A stretch of 53,302 nucleotides of DNA from Rhizobium sp. ASV20 (GTDB lineage Bacteria; Pseudomonadota; Alphaproteobacteria; Rhizobiales; Rhizobiaceae), in contig NZ_JAELTU010000032.1 in assembly GCF_016429015.1 (NCBI RefSeq), positions 1-53,302 on the forward strand, read 5' to 3'. A model generated the notes under the pieces. It was not told the origin of the DNA, searched no databases, and saw nothing but the letters and a program-made list of their open reading frames with translations. The position numbers and the translations under genes are program-made. Positions 1 through 8,665 of the stretch are shown one piece after another (position 1 is the stretch's first letter; every line of letters begins with the position of its first letter).

Positions 1-105
<105 letters not shown>

Positions 106-125
106 GTCTTACCTCGGGTAAATTG

Positions 126-156
126 CCGCAGCCGGCTTTATCGCTGCGGTTGCTTT
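126..156 (+). terminator. Possible terminator of a gene lost at the contig end
   Basis: A 7-bp perfect stem (CCGCAGC 126-132, GCTGCGG 143-149) with a 10-base loop is followed by TTGCTTT. It could end a plus-strand gene truncated by the contig edge. The T tract is imperfect and the upstream gene is absent, so this is tentative. Confidence 0.3.
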
Positions 157-200
157 GCCCGATATGATAATCTGCAGACATCGAAAAGACAGGTGAAATG

Positions 201-713
201 ATGTCTGCAAGACCCTTGATGGTGAAGCCGCATATGCCGCATCCCGCGTTGCCGGACGCGGATTGGGCGGATTGTTACGAGCTACAGGTGCCGAAATCCG
301 ATCTTACGGCAATAGTTGCGGCGCGTGCGATGCTTGGCCGCTTTCCGCCCTGGGTGCGATTGCTGATGTCGCTACGCAATTCGGTGACGAGCCTGTTCGG
401 ATTGAAATCCACCGGCAGCAATCTGGAGGCCAATAAGGGAACGATCGGCTTTTTCCCGATCGTCAGCCAATCGGACGATCAGGTCGTTCTGGGCTTTGAC
501 GATCGTCATCTCAATTTTCGCGTCGTCATCGGCGTGCGGGATGATGGTCAGGGGCGCCGGCTGGTCGATACGACAACGCTGGTGAGGCGAAAGATATTGC
601 TCGGGCGAATCTACATCGCGCTGATTACGCCATTTCACCGGCTGATCGTTTCGAAGATGCTGGCCGATTTCGGCAAGCGCATGAATTCCGTCAGTTTACC
701 GGCGTCAATGTAA
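201..713 (+). CDS. DUF2867 family protein
   Basis: This 170-residue protein resembles the DUF2867 family, small proteins of unknown role sometimes found as a C-terminal domain of larger NAD-binding proteins. The recognisable part is the mid-to-C-terminal stretch with a FFPIVSQ segment and a conserved beta-rich core ending in a helix with FHRLIVSKML. There is no signal peptide or membrane segment. Two ATGs lie in tandem at 198 and 201; the ribosome-binding sequence AGGTGA at 191-196 is spaced correctly only for 201. The last 23 bases overlap the end of the convergent TraB/GumN gene, so its C-terminal residues are coded antisense to that gene. Family assignment is by recognition only, and the function is unknown. 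Confidence 0.7.
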   Translation: MSARPLMVKPHMPHPALPDADWADCYELQVPKSDLTAIVAARAMLGRFPPWVRLLMSLRNSVTSLFGLKSTGSNLEANKGTIGFFPIVSQSDDQVVLGFDDRHLNFRVVIGVRDDGQGRRLVDTTTLVRRKILLGRIYIALITPFHRLIVSKMLADFGKRMNSVSLPASM

Positions 714-1734
714 AGCCCTGCTTGCGCAGCAGCGCAACTACGCCATGATCGCCCGGAAGGTGGAGTGCGCCGACCGCCATCATCACATTCCCCTTTTCGA
801 GGTAAGGCACGATACGCTTTGCCATCACCTCGTTGCGGTCGGTAACTATGCGTTTCACGATTGCCGCGTCGGTGGCCCTGTCGGTGGACAGACCTTCGAC
901 AAGAGCGTTCATCAGACCGCTATTTCCAGTCAGGTAGAGGCTGAGTATGGTTTCCGTAAGGTCGTTTATATCGTAGGGCGACTGGAAGCTCTCCAGAAGC
1001 CCTTTCATTGTCACTTCATCGGAAAGGTCCGCCATGGCCTGAAATTGCTCAAGCGGCGTTTCGAGGCCTTCGACATCCACACCATTTTTTGCCGCTTGAA
1101 CGGCCAATTGCCTGTCCAGCACGTATTTGTCGTTGGGACCTTGCCCGGCGGCGCACATCAGGAGCGATATGTAGATGAACCATGGGCGCATGCGCAGAAC
1201 GGTTGCGATCGGCACGCCCTTCTTCGCAAGTCCCGCCGCGATTTGCGCGGTGTCTTCCGCCGGAAGAATATGATCCAGGCTCTTGCCGGGCGGCAACATG
1301 GTCAGCTCAGGATGCTTGAGAAGCTCCATCGCAATCGTGTTGGGCTCCGAGATTTCCTTCAACTCCAGGACCAAGGTGTCGATGTGGTCGAAGACGTCAT
1401 CGAATTCTGTCGATAGTTTCAGGACGCGTTCGTCGTTGGAGTGCATGGTGCCGAAAAGCCAGGAAGGCTCTATCCCTGCCTTCTCTATCTTCCAGAAAAT
1501 GCTGTAGCCGTTGTCGACCCTCGATGCGGCGTCGATCATTGCCCCGTAACGGGAAGGGTCGGTCTTGCGCAACTGCAAAAGAATATCCTTGCCGGGGCAC
1601 GCCCTGGAGTTGTCCGCAAGCGCCGACGAAATGATCGACGCGGAAAAGAAGGCAACCAACAGGAACGGGGCAGCAATACGGGACACAATGTTTTTGACGC
1701 AGCCCGCCAAGCCAACAGGGAAATAGTTTCTCAT
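691..1734 (-). CDS. TraB/GumN family protein (copy 1)
   Basis: A 347-residue protein of the TraB/GumN family, a group with a proposed Tiki-like metalloprotease fold. The N-terminus carries a hydrophobic export signal (about residues 18-40, ending SSALA), so it is probably periplasmic or membrane-tethered. The family signature is visible as WLFGTMHSND near residue 92 and as GALHLPGDHGVVALL near the C-terminus. It lies 194 bases downstream of a second, related copy on the same strand; both end in ALLRKQGFT(L/V)TPVN. Its 3' end overlaps the convergent DUF2867 gene by 23 bases. The physiological role is unknown in rhizobia. The family call is good; protease activity is inference from the fold. 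Confidence 0.88.
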   Translation of the reverse strand: MRNYFPVGLAGCVKNIVSRIAAPFLLVAFFSASIISSALADNSRACPGKDILLQLRKTDPSRYGAMIDAASRVDNGYSIFWKIEKAGIEPSWLFGTMHSNDERVLKLSTEFDDVFDHIDTLVLELKEISEPNTIAMELLKHPELTMLPPGKSLDHILPAEDTAQIAAGLAKKGVPIATVLRMRPWFIYISLLMCAAGQGPNDKYVLDRQLAVQAAKNGVDVEGLETPLEQFQAMADLSDEVTMKGLLESFQSPYDINDLTETILSLYLTGNSGLMNALVEGLSTDRATDAAIVKRIVTDRNEVMAKRIVPYLEKGNVMMAVGALHLPGDHGVVALLRKQGFTLTPVN

Positions 1735-1928
1735 AAGAATCCGGAGATCGTTCGGAACACTATTGAGCCAGTATGGCCAACAGGCTCGCGTAACTCAAGC
1801 GCCAGTCACGGATACGCGCCCGGCAATTCCAGAACACTTCGTTCTGAACGAGGTAACGGAAACACTCCGTCGTCCTGCTTCATTGCACGTTTCGGATAGC
1901 AAGCCGCGCGCACCTGTCCCCGAAAGCG

Positions 1929-3020
1929 CTAGTTTACCGGCGTCACCGTAAAGCCCTGCTTGCGCAAGAGCGCGACCAGCCCCTGGTCACCGACCAGATG
2001 CAGCGCGCCGATCGCTATGAAGGCATTGCCCTTGTCGAGGATCGGCGCAGATCGTTCGGCCATCACCTTGTTTCGGTCAAGGATGATGCGCTGCTCGAAG
2101 GCGGCGGTATCGTCGTCCGTGATTTTCTGATCCGGCTCAATGACCTTCAACATCGGCACCATCGCGCCGATGTTGCCGGCGAGATAGAGATCGGTCATCG
2201 TTTCGTTGACGTCGTTGATCTTGTCGCCGAGTTCGAGCGTCTGGATCAGCGATTTCAGATGCAGCGCGATTGGCAGATCGCTCATCGCCTTGGCCTGTTC
2301 GGCCAGGGTTTCGAGACCTTTGACCTGCTTGCCCTCGGCTGCGGCATCGCTTGCCAGCTTCTGATCAAGGAATTTCGCGCCGGCGGTCTTGCGGCGGACT
2401 TCGCAGCCGGTCATTTCGAAGGAGCTTGCGATCAGCCAGGGCTGCATGCGGGAGACGGCTGCAAGAGCAATCCCGCGCTCCTTGAGCCCCGCCTCAAGAC
2501 GCGCATTGTCTTCCGCCGACAAATGCTCGCTGATGGTTGAGCCGTCAGTAATCATGGTGAGCGACGGATTGGCGAAGAGTACCGCCGCCGCCTTCTTGTC
2601 GTCGAGAATTTCGTCGGATTCGACGACGATCGTGTCGGCAGAGGCTACGGCTTCCGTCGCTCCCTTCGGCATGGCGAGCACGCGCGTATCGGAAACATGC
2701 ATCGTGCCAAGCAGCCAGGAGGGTTTCAGGCCGGGCTTCTCGATCTTCCAGAAGATGCCCTTGCCGTTTTCCACCTTGTCGCCGGCTGCGATGATGGAGG
2801 CATATTTCGCTGGATCGGTCTTCTGCAATTCGGCCATCAGATCCTTGCCGCCACACTTGTCCGATACGGCTTGCTCGGCATGAGCGGGCTTTAGCGTCAG
2901 CAGGGTCGCTACCAACAGGATTGCCAGCACGAATGGAAAGGCTGTGGCAAGCCATAGCAGGATGTCGCCGATCGTCGGCTTTATCGACCGCATCGCCTTG
3001 GAGCCGAGGGCAGAAATCAT
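1929..3020 (-). CDS. TraB/GumN family protein (copy 2)
   Basis: A 363-residue paralogue of the neighbouring TraB/GumN gene, with the same motifs in the same order: WLLGTMHVSD near residue 100 and IGALHLVGDQGLVALL at the end. A long hydrophobic segment (about residues 22-48, ending PAHAE) looks like a signal peptide or membrane anchor. An upstream TTG at 3023 is in frame, but ATG at 3020 is preceded by GGAAG at a proper distance and is preferred. The two copies form a tandem duplication reading toward 691. They are nearly identical over the last dozen codons and more diverged elsewhere. Likely exported; substrate unknown. Confidence 0.88.
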   Translation of the reverse strand: MISALGSKAMRSIKPTIGDILLWLATAFPFVLAILLVATLLTLKPAHAEQAVSDKCGGKDLMAELQKTDPAKYASIIAAGDKVENGKGIFWKIEKPGLKPSWLLGTMHVSDTRVLAMPKGATEAVASADTIVVESDEILDDKKAAAVLFANPSLTMITDGSTISEHLSAEDNARLEAGLKERGIALAAVSRMQPWLIASSFEMTGCEVRRKTAGAKFLDQKLASDAAAEGKQVKGLETLAEQAKAMSDLPIALHLKSLIQTLELGDKINDVNETMTDLYLAGNIGAMVPMLKVIEPDQKITDDDTAAFEQRIILDRNKVMAERSAPILDKGNAFIAIGALHLVGDQGLVALLRKQGFTVTPVN

Positions 3021-3150
3021 CAAAATCTTCCGTTCGCAGGGGGCATGATCCCTAGCGCTGGAAAGCGGCTTTCGAGAGGCATGCCGAGACTGGGTTCTGC
3101 TTTACCCGCGCCAGACGGAGATTCTCTTAACGCGAGAGGTTAATCTTTCC

Positions 3151-4122
3151 TTATGCGCGGGGATGGGCGCGGTCGTAGACCTCAAGGAGCCGTGAGGAAT
3201 CGACGCCGGTGTAGACCTGGGTCGTCGACAGGTTGGCATGGCCGAGCAGCTCCTGAATGGTGCGAAGGTCGCCGCCGCCGGCAAGCAGATGGGTGGCGAA
3301 GGAATGGCGAAGTGCATGCGGCGTGGCGGTATCCGGCAAGCCGAACGCGCTGCGCAGTTTCTGCATTCCGTGCTGAATGATACCCGGTTGCAGCTTGCCG
3401 CCGCGCGCGCCACGAAAAAGCGGGCCGTCGGCATCGAGATGGTAAGGGCAGATCTTGCGATAGTGGTCGACCGCTTCGATGACGATGGCAAGCAGCGGCA
3501 CCAGCCGCGTCTTGTTGCCCTTGCCGGTAATGCGCAATGAGGTAGCACCCGGTGAAAAATCCTGCGGCTTCAGATCAAGCGCTTCGGAAATGCGCAGACC
3601 GCAGCCGTAAAGCAGGGTCAGAACGGCGGCGTCACGTGCGGCGATCCATGGCTCCTCGTGCAGCTGCGCTTCGTCGCTGACCACGGTAATCGCCTGGGTG
3701 TCGGAGAGCGGCTTGGGAAGCGATTTCGGCTGCTTCGGCGAGCGCACGGCGGCAGCGCCGGCGGCATTCACCAGCCCTTTCTTTTCGAGATAACGCAAGA
3801 GTGAACGAAGGCCGGCGAGGTTGCGACCGAGTGAACGCGCACCGGCGCCATCCTTGCGACGGGAGGCGAGAAAGGCGCGAAAGTCGGCAGGACGCAAAGC
3901 GTGAATATCCGCGATCGTTGCCGGGCCGCCGAGATGGCCGGTAAGGAACGTCAGGAACTGCCGCGTGTCGCGCTCATAGGCGTTCAGCGTGTGCGCGGCG
4001 AGCCGGCGTTCCTGTCCGAGCGCGTCGAGCCAGCGGCTGCGCTCGGCCATCAACCCTGAGTCGGCGATGATCAACAATTCGTTCAGTGGAAAACCCCTTG
4101 AAATTCGGATTCCTTCTGCCAC
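3151..4122 (-). CDS. xerC: Tyrosine recombinase XerC
   Basis: Site-specific recombinase that, with XerD, resolves chromosome dimers at dif. The protein is 323 residues counted from the GTG at 4122. It has an N-terminal SAM-like core-binding domain (about residues 25-115) and a C-terminal catalytic domain. All catalytic positions are present: R177 in GCGLRISE, K201 in GKGNK, H269 and R272 in HALRHSF, H295 in LGHAN, and the nucleophile Y304 in QVYTG. No in-frame ATG occurs before residue 25 (position 4050), so the exact N-terminus is uncertain; the homologous part begins near NELLIIAD, residue 14. The gene stands alone on the minus strand, divergent from the acyltransferase gene. No att-like repeats flank it, which argues for chromosomal XerC over a phage integrase. 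Confidence 0.93.
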   Translation of the reverse strand: MAEGIRISRGFPLNELLIIADSGLMAERSRWLDALGQERRLAAHTLNAYERDTRQFLTFLTGHLGGPATIADIHALRPADFRAFLASRRKDGAGARSLGRNLAGLRSLLRYLEKKGLVNAAGAAAVRSPKQPKSLPKPLSDTQAITVVSDEAQLHEEPWIAARDAAVLTLLYGCGLRISEALDLKPQDFSPGATSLRITGKGNKTRLVPLLAIVIEAVDHYRKICPYHLDADGPLFRGARGGKLQPGIIQHGMQKLRSAFGLPDTATPHALRHSFATHLLAGGGDLRTIQELLGHANLSTTQVYTGVDSSRLLEVYDRAHPRA

Positions 4123-4329
4123 TTTGAGAGAGGGAAGGTTATGGAATCACTAACTTTCCCGTTGACCCGCTTGCATTTTTCATACGCTGCGGGAGCAACG
4201 GCACTTTAAAATGACGGCATGTATCCGCTCCCCAGCCCCCAACGGTTCAGCGGCTATGTGCGAGGCGCTTGTCATGCTTCGATCATATTCGATTGCGATA
4301 AAATATATCCCAACTATTCAGGACACTTC

Positions 4330-5274
4330 ATGGCGCGTCGCGGCTCGATAACTGCATTGGGACAGCTCGCAGAGACGATCGCCTTGGTATCCCAGGGCCA
4401 GCCCGGCCATATCGTCGATACATTGATTGCCGAGCGTGGCCAGAAGATCGTGCGTAACCCGCTCTGGCCGCTCATGCGCCCGTTTCTCTATACGCTGCTG
4501 CGCTACAACAAGGCGATCGAATTCGCCGATGATGTCGCCAAGCTTTCCGGCTTTCAGTGCTTTGAATATATGAGCGATCTTTTGCGGCTCGACATCGGTG
4601 TGATCCATGCCGATCGCATTCCCGCATCCGGCGGTTTCATTCTCGTGAGCAACCATCCGACAGGCATTGCCGATGGCGTCGCCGTCTTCGATCTCCTGAA
4701 ATCGCGCCGGCCGGACATGATGGTATTTGCCAATCGCGATGCGGTGCGCGTCAATCCGCGCTTTGCAGAGATGATCATCCCGGTCGAATGGCGGGAGGAG
4801 CATAAAAGCAAGCCGAAGACGCGTGAGACGTTGCAGCTTACCAATCGCGCTGTTGCCGATGGCAAGGTCACGGTCCTGTTTCCGTCCGGCCGCATCGCCT
4901 ATTGGGCGAACGGCAAGTTGAACGAGCGCCCCTGGAAGACGTCGGCCGTGGGGCTGGCGCGCAAATACAATCTGCCGATCCTGCCCGTACATCTGACGGC
5001 GCGCAATTCCGGCCTGTTCTACTGGTTTGCCAAATGGTCGACCGAGCTGCGCGACATGACCGTCTTCCACGAGCTGCTGAACAAGCGCGGAGACCGATTC
5101 GATTTTCTTGTCGGGAACCTCATTCCCGTCGAGCATCTGGACGGCGACGTCAACGATGTCACCAAGGCGCTGGAGAGGCATACGGTGTTCGATCTCGCGG
5201 CCGACGGGAACGCTACTTTTTCGCCGCTCGTCGCTCCGGTACAGGATGAAGCCCTGATCACCCGTTCTCTCTAA
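4330..5274 (+). CDS. PlsC-like glycerophospholipid acyltransferase
   Basis: A probable membrane-associated acyltransferase of the PlsC/GPAT superfamily, moving an acyl chain onto a lysophospholipid or related acceptor. The acyltransferase motif I appears as NHPTGIAD at residues 108-115 (NHxxxxxD form, with N in place of the more usual N-terminal bulky residue), and a later block FPSGRIAYW near residue 190 fits motif III. The length of 314 residues suits the family. An in-frame ATG at 4219 would add 37 residues that look non-coding; ATG 4330 has AGGA eight bases upstream and is preferred. Divergent from xerC, with a roughly 200-base promoter region between them. Acceptor and acyl donor cannot be told from sequence. 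Confidence 0.78.
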   Translation: MARRGSITALGQLAETIALVSQGQPGHIVDTLIAERGQKIVRNPLWPLMRPFLYTLLRYNKAIEFADDVAKLSGFQCFEYMSDLLRLDIGVIHADRIPASGGFILVSNHPTGIADGVAVFDLLKSRRPDMMVFANRDAVRVNPRFAEMIIPVEWREEHKSKPKTRETLQLTNRAVADGKVTVLFPSGRIAYWANGKLNERPWKTSAVGLARKYNLPILPVHLTARNSGLFYWFAKWSTELRDMTVFHELLNKRGDRFDFLVGNLIPVEHLDGDVNDVTKALERHTVFDLAADGNATFSPLVAPVQDEALITRSL

Positions 5275-5356
5275 ACCGGGAATCGGTTAGGGCAATTCCC
5301 ACAAAGTGCGCAGCGGTGTTGCGTCCGAAATTGCGTAAGACAAAGAGACGGTATGC

Positions 5357-6493
5357 ATGCAACTTAGATCCATGTTTGCCCAGAATTATCGGTCCCTGCG
5401 CTCGATCCGCATGGATCTGTCCGACGTCAATTTGTTCATCGGCGAGAATGGCGTCGGCAAGTCCAATCTCTACCGGTCGCTGCAGCTGGTGCAGGCGGCG
5501 GTTCGCGGGCGGCTGGCGCACGAGATTTCCAGCGAAGGCGGTATGTTCTCGGCCATGTGGTCGGGCAAGCGGCGCAGCCACGAGTCCGCCCGTATACGCT
5601 TCGACGTCGAGCTGCTCGACATGGAGCGGGCTGCGACCTTTCGCTATTCGATCGAGGCAGGCCTGCGGCCGCCCTGTGCCGCCGCCGGATTTCCGCTGGA
5701 ACCGCAGATCAAGACCGAGGAGCTTTCGGTCGAGACCGGCCGTAGGCCGGTGACGATGATGAAGCGTGACGGCCCAGGTATTTCGGTGCGCGGAGAGACC
5801 GGCCGCATGGAGCAGCACCGCGAGCAGGCCCTGACCTCTGAAACGGCAATCGCGCTGCTTGGCGACGCCGGATATTTTCCCGAGATCGGCACCTTCCGGC
5901 GCGCAGTCGATACATGGCGGTTCTATCACGGCTTCCGTACTGATCGCGGCTCGCCGCTGCGTGCTCCCTGCCTTGCGGTCACGGCGCCGATGCTGGACGA
6001 GGACGGTGCGAACATCGCCGCCGTTTTCGCCACACTCGTGCACACGCGGGAAGATACCGTCGAGCTGGATCGGGTTCTCGCTGCGGCGCTCGGTGGCGCG
6101 CGGCTCGTCGTTCCAGAGCCGCAGGAAACGGCGGATTTCGGTCTTACGCTGCCGGAATTTCCCAATCGCGTTTTCCAGCCGCGCGAATTGTCCGATGGTC
6201 AGATCCGCTTCCTCGGTCTCGCTGCGGCCTTGATGTCCTATCGGCTGCCGCCGCTGATCGCGCTCAACGAGCCGGAGGCCAGCCTGCATCCTGATATGCT
6301 TCGACCGCTCGCGGATATGATCGCGCAGGCGGCGAAGACGAGTCAGATCTGGATCGTCACCCATTCCGAGGTTCTGGCACAGGCCGTTCGTGAGCGCTGC
6401 GGAGCGAAGCCTCGCCGCGTGATCCGCGAGGACGGTTCCACCTGGATCGACGGGATGCGGCTGACCGGCGTGATCGATGACGATGATGAGTAG
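5357..6493 (+). CDS. AAA family ATPase, COG4637 type
   Basis: A 378-residue RecF/ABC-like ATPase of the AAA_21/COG4637 kind. Visible elements in order are Walker A GENGVGKSN (residues 29-37), a signature-like ELSDGQIRFLGL (277-288), Walker B LIALNEPEASLHP (300-312) and a switch histidine in IVTHSE (about 333-338). The Walker B has N in NEPE where many relatives have D; this is recalled as normal for this subfamily. No nuclease, TOPRIM or transmembrane domain is visible. It starts 82 bases after the acyltransferase gene on the same strand and may be co-transcribed. The role is unknown. Related stand-alone ATPases occur both as housekeeping and as defence proteins, and nothing here favours defence. 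Confidence 0.8.
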   Translation: MQLRSMFAQNYRSLRSIRMDLSDVNLFIGENGVGKSNLYRSLQLVQAAVRGRLAHEISSEGGMFSAMWSGKRRSHESARIRFDVELLDMERAATFRYSIEAGLRPPCAAAGFPLEPQIKTEELSVETGRRPVTMMKRDGPGISVRGETGRMEQHREQALTSETAIALLGDAGYFPEIGTFRRAVDTWRFYHGFRTDRGSPLRAPCLAVTAPMLDEDGANIAAVFATLVHTREDTVELDRVLAAALGGARLVVPEPQETADFGLTLPEFPNRVFQPRELSDGQIRFLGLAAALMSYRLPPLIALNEPEASLHPDMLRPLADMIAQAAKTSQIWIVTHSEVLAQAVRERCGAKPRRVIREDGSTWIDGMRLTGVIDDDDE

Positions 6494-6609
6494 ACGAATA
6501 ATGGACGCCTGAGCTTTTCCGGGCGCTGCTCACGGTCGTCGCCAGACGGCGTGGCTAAAGCTCGGCCGGTATTTTTTATCACGTAGTTTTACTGGATAGG
6601 ATTGTTGAC

Positions 6610-7308
6610 ATGACCTCCCCGAATAGAGCGGCTCTTTTGAGCGACCTTGCCGCCATGATTATGAAACAGGAAATGGGGCGGCCGCTTCGCGTCGCGATCG
6701 ACGGCAGGACGGCCTCGGGCAAGACCACGCTGGCGAACGAATTGGCCGAGTGCCTCAAGGCCAGCGGAAGACAGATCATCCGCACCTCGATCGATGGCTT
6801 CCATCGGCCGAAAGTGGAGCGCTATGCGCGCGGCCGGCATTCCGCCGAAGGATATTATCATGATGCGCGCAATCTGCCCGCGATCAATGCGCTGCTTCTG
6901 AAGCCCCTCGGGCCGGGCGGCGATCAGTGGTATCGCACGGCCGCCTTCGATCTGCACAATGACGCGCCGATCGAACAGGATCCGCAATTCGCGCCTGACG
7001 ACGCGATTCTCATCGTCGACGGCACATTTCTTCAGCGGCCGGAGCTGCGGGAAGGCTGGGACCTCGCCATCTTCGTCGAAACCTCGGAGCATGTCTCGGA
7101 GCAGCGTGGCATTGCGCGCGACACGGCACTTCTGGGCGGAACGGAGGCGACCCACCAGCTCTACGCCGATCGATACCGACCCGCCTTTGCCCTCTATGAA
7201 GGCCTGGCTGCGCCTGCTCTTTCCGCGGATGCGATTATCAACAATGACGATTTCGACCAGCCGGCTCTTCGGATTCGCGAGGGTGGCAGGCTTTCCGTGG
7301 TGTCGTGA
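6610..7308 (+). CDS. Uridine kinase-like P-loop protein
   Basis: A 232-residue P-loop phosphotransferase. Walker A is GRTASGKTT at residues 32-40, followed by IRTSIDGFHRPK, which matches the substrate-site region of uridine kinase and phosphoribulokinase-like enzymes. IVDGTFLQRPELR and WDLAIFV follow as in that superfamily. The cytoplasmic reaction is probably phosphorylation of a nucleoside or small hydroxylated metabolite with ATP; the true substrate is unknown. The start is an ATG at 6610. It follows the ATPase gene after 116 bases, which contain a weak stem-loop and a T-rich tract near 6572. Convergent with the GNAT gene. Confidence 0.8.
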   Translation: MTSPNRAALLSDLAAMIMKQEMGRPLRVAIDGRTASGKTTLANELAECLKASGRQIIRTSIDGFHRPKVERYARGRHSAEGYYHDARNLPAINALLLKPLGPGGDQWYRTAAFDLHNDAPIEQDPQFAPDDAILIVDGTFLQRPELREGWDLAIFVETSEHVSEQRGIARDTALLGGTEATHQLYADRYRPAFALYEGLAAPALSADAIINNDDFDQPALRIREGGRLSVVS

Positions 7309-7359
7309 GAGCTCTGACATCTACAGGGTTTGGTCGTGGATGAGACCTATTTGGCGCAT

Positions 7360-7779
7360 CTAGCGTTTTACGCGATATGCCATTCCCAAAGACCTTGGGG
7401 CTGCTTCTACGAAGCCAAACTTCTCGTAGAGTTTGTTCGCAGGAACATCGGCTATCAGGCTGACATATGCGGAATTGGGTAGCTCCTGCGAGACATATGC
7501 CATGATCGCTTCCATGATTGCTCTTCCGAGGCCGCGTCCCTGGTGTTCGGGATGAACGGCAATATCAACAATCTGGAAAAAGCAACCGCCATCGCCGATC
7601 AGTCGACCCATCCCGATTGCCACGTCTTCATGTGAAATCACGACGGAATGGATCGTCCCCCTCAACCCTATCCGTGCAGCATCTTCAGAAAACGCACTCA
7701 AGCCAGCAATCGCACGAAGATGTATATATTCCTCAACTGTTGGGGATCGGGATACCGTGGAGTATTCATGCTGTTTCAT
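7360..7779 (-). CDS. GNAT family N-acetyltransferase
   Basis: A 139-residue acetyl-CoA-dependent N-acetyltransferase. Motif A, which binds acetyl-CoA pyrophosphate, is HPEHQGRGLGRAIM at about residues 76-89, followed by the usual motif B region with NKLYEKFGF near the C-terminus. A longer frame reaches a GTG at 7950, but the extra 57 residues do not look like protein; ATG 7779 gives the normal single-domain length. The upstream sequence has no strong ribosome-binding site. The acceptor is unknown. Convergent with the kinase-like gene at 7308, with a 51-base gap. Confidence 0.83.
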   Translation of the reverse strand: MKQHEYSTVSRSPTVEEYIHLRAIAGLSAFSEDAARIGLRGTIHSVVISHEDVAIGMGRLIGDGGCFFQIVDIAVHPEHQGRGLGRAIMEAIMAYVSQELPNSAYVSLIADVPANKLYEKFGFVEAAPRSLGMAYRVKR

Positions 7780-8078
7780 CTGGATAGGGTGCCTTTGAGT
7801 TGATTTGCAACGCGTTCGCCGACGAAGGGCTTTGGACCAGCGGTTGTCAATGGCCGGTAGTGGCCAATTCCCACCTTGGCAGGAATGCGCCGGTTGCGGG
7901 CATCGACCGAGATATCTTGCGATTGGTTCCACATGGGTTTGGGTAAGCACCCTATTCTGCGATCTGCAAAAGTCTGGAAAACAAGTGCTGCCTCAATGGA
8001 GAGTTTGGCGCCCGACCCGCAGCTAGGTTAGGTTACTTCAAAAATGGGGCCTATTGGGCACTTTACTGGAGATGAGGC
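7780..8078. other. Intergenic region between divergent GNAT and VOC genes
   Basis: About 300 bases hold the start regions of two divergent genes. The short frames here do not look like protein. No convincing promoter, repeat or RNA gene is seen. The GC level is like that of neighbouring genes, so a decayed gene fragment is possible but cannot be shown. Confidence 0.4.
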
Positions 8079-8453
8079 ATGTTCACCCACGTCATGATTG
8101 GAAGCAATGATTTGGAACGGGCAAGAGGCTTCTACGACGCCACGTTCGGCGCATTGGGAGGCAAGCCCGGAGAGATGGATGCGAGAGGCAGGTTGATCTA
8201 TGCCCACGAGGGTGGCCGGCTGATGATCACGAAACCGATCGACGGCAAGCCGGCGACCGTGGCCAACGGTGGGACCATCGGCATCGCAGCCGCCAGCCCA
8301 GATCATGTTCTGGCGTGGCATGCCGCAGGCACCGCGCATGGTGGCACAGCGATCGAGAGCCCGCCCGCGGAGCGTCCGAACGGGTCCTTCGTCGCTTATC
8401 TTCGCGATCCGGACGGAAACAAATTAACCGCGCGGTCTCAGCCGACGAAATGA
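8079..8453 (+). CDS. VOC family (glyoxalase/bleomycin-resistance fold) protein
   Basis: A 124-residue single vicinal-oxygen-chelate domain. Typical features are the opening FTHVMIGSNDLERARGFYDATFG and the closing YLRDPDGNKL, one for each beta-alpha-beta half. Members act as glyoxalases, dioxygenases, fosfomycin or bleomycin resistance proteins, or have unknown roles; a metal-binding pattern precise enough to choose among these is not evident. Preceded by GAGATGAGGC before ATG 8079. It stands alone, 212 bases before priA. Confidence 0.85.
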   Translation: MFTHVMIGSNDLERARGFYDATFGALGGKPGEMDARGRLIYAHEGGRLMITKPIDGKPATVANGGTIGIAAASPDHVLAWHAAGTAHGGTAIESPPAERPNGSFVAYLRDPDGNKLTARSQPTK

Positions 8454-8665
8454 GATGGGCGTCAGCAGCGCCAAGTTGACAGTGCAATCGACGATCAAGC
8501 ACGAGTCGGCGTGAGAATATCGGCTTCGGATCGCTTGCGAAGATTGATGGCATTACTGGATAGGTAGCGATATTCGCTGCACAGGCAGACCATGAGCATT
8601 TTGCAAGCCGGGTGCTGTCACTCATGGGTTTCCTTTTGCGTTCGTCCGGGGCATGGTCTGGCGCA

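Noticed and set aside
3151..4122. XerC-like gene as a phage or island integrase
   Set aside because: Sequence motifs match housekeeping XerC, and there is no tRNA, att repeat or phage gene nearby.
4219..4329. N-terminal extension of the acyltransferase from ATG 4219
   Set aside because: The extra residues lack protein-like character, and the ribosome-binding sequence AGGA fits the ATG at 4330.
5357..6493. Orphan ATPase as an anti-phage defence gene
   Set aside because: There is no nuclease, reverse transcriptase or toxin partner, no mobile-element marks around it, and it is surrounded by ordinary chromosomal genes.
7805..8026. Small gene between the GNAT and VOC genes
   Set aside because: The frame has biased, tryptophan- and arginine-rich translation, no ribosome-binding site and no recognisable similarity. 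It is treated as intergenic.
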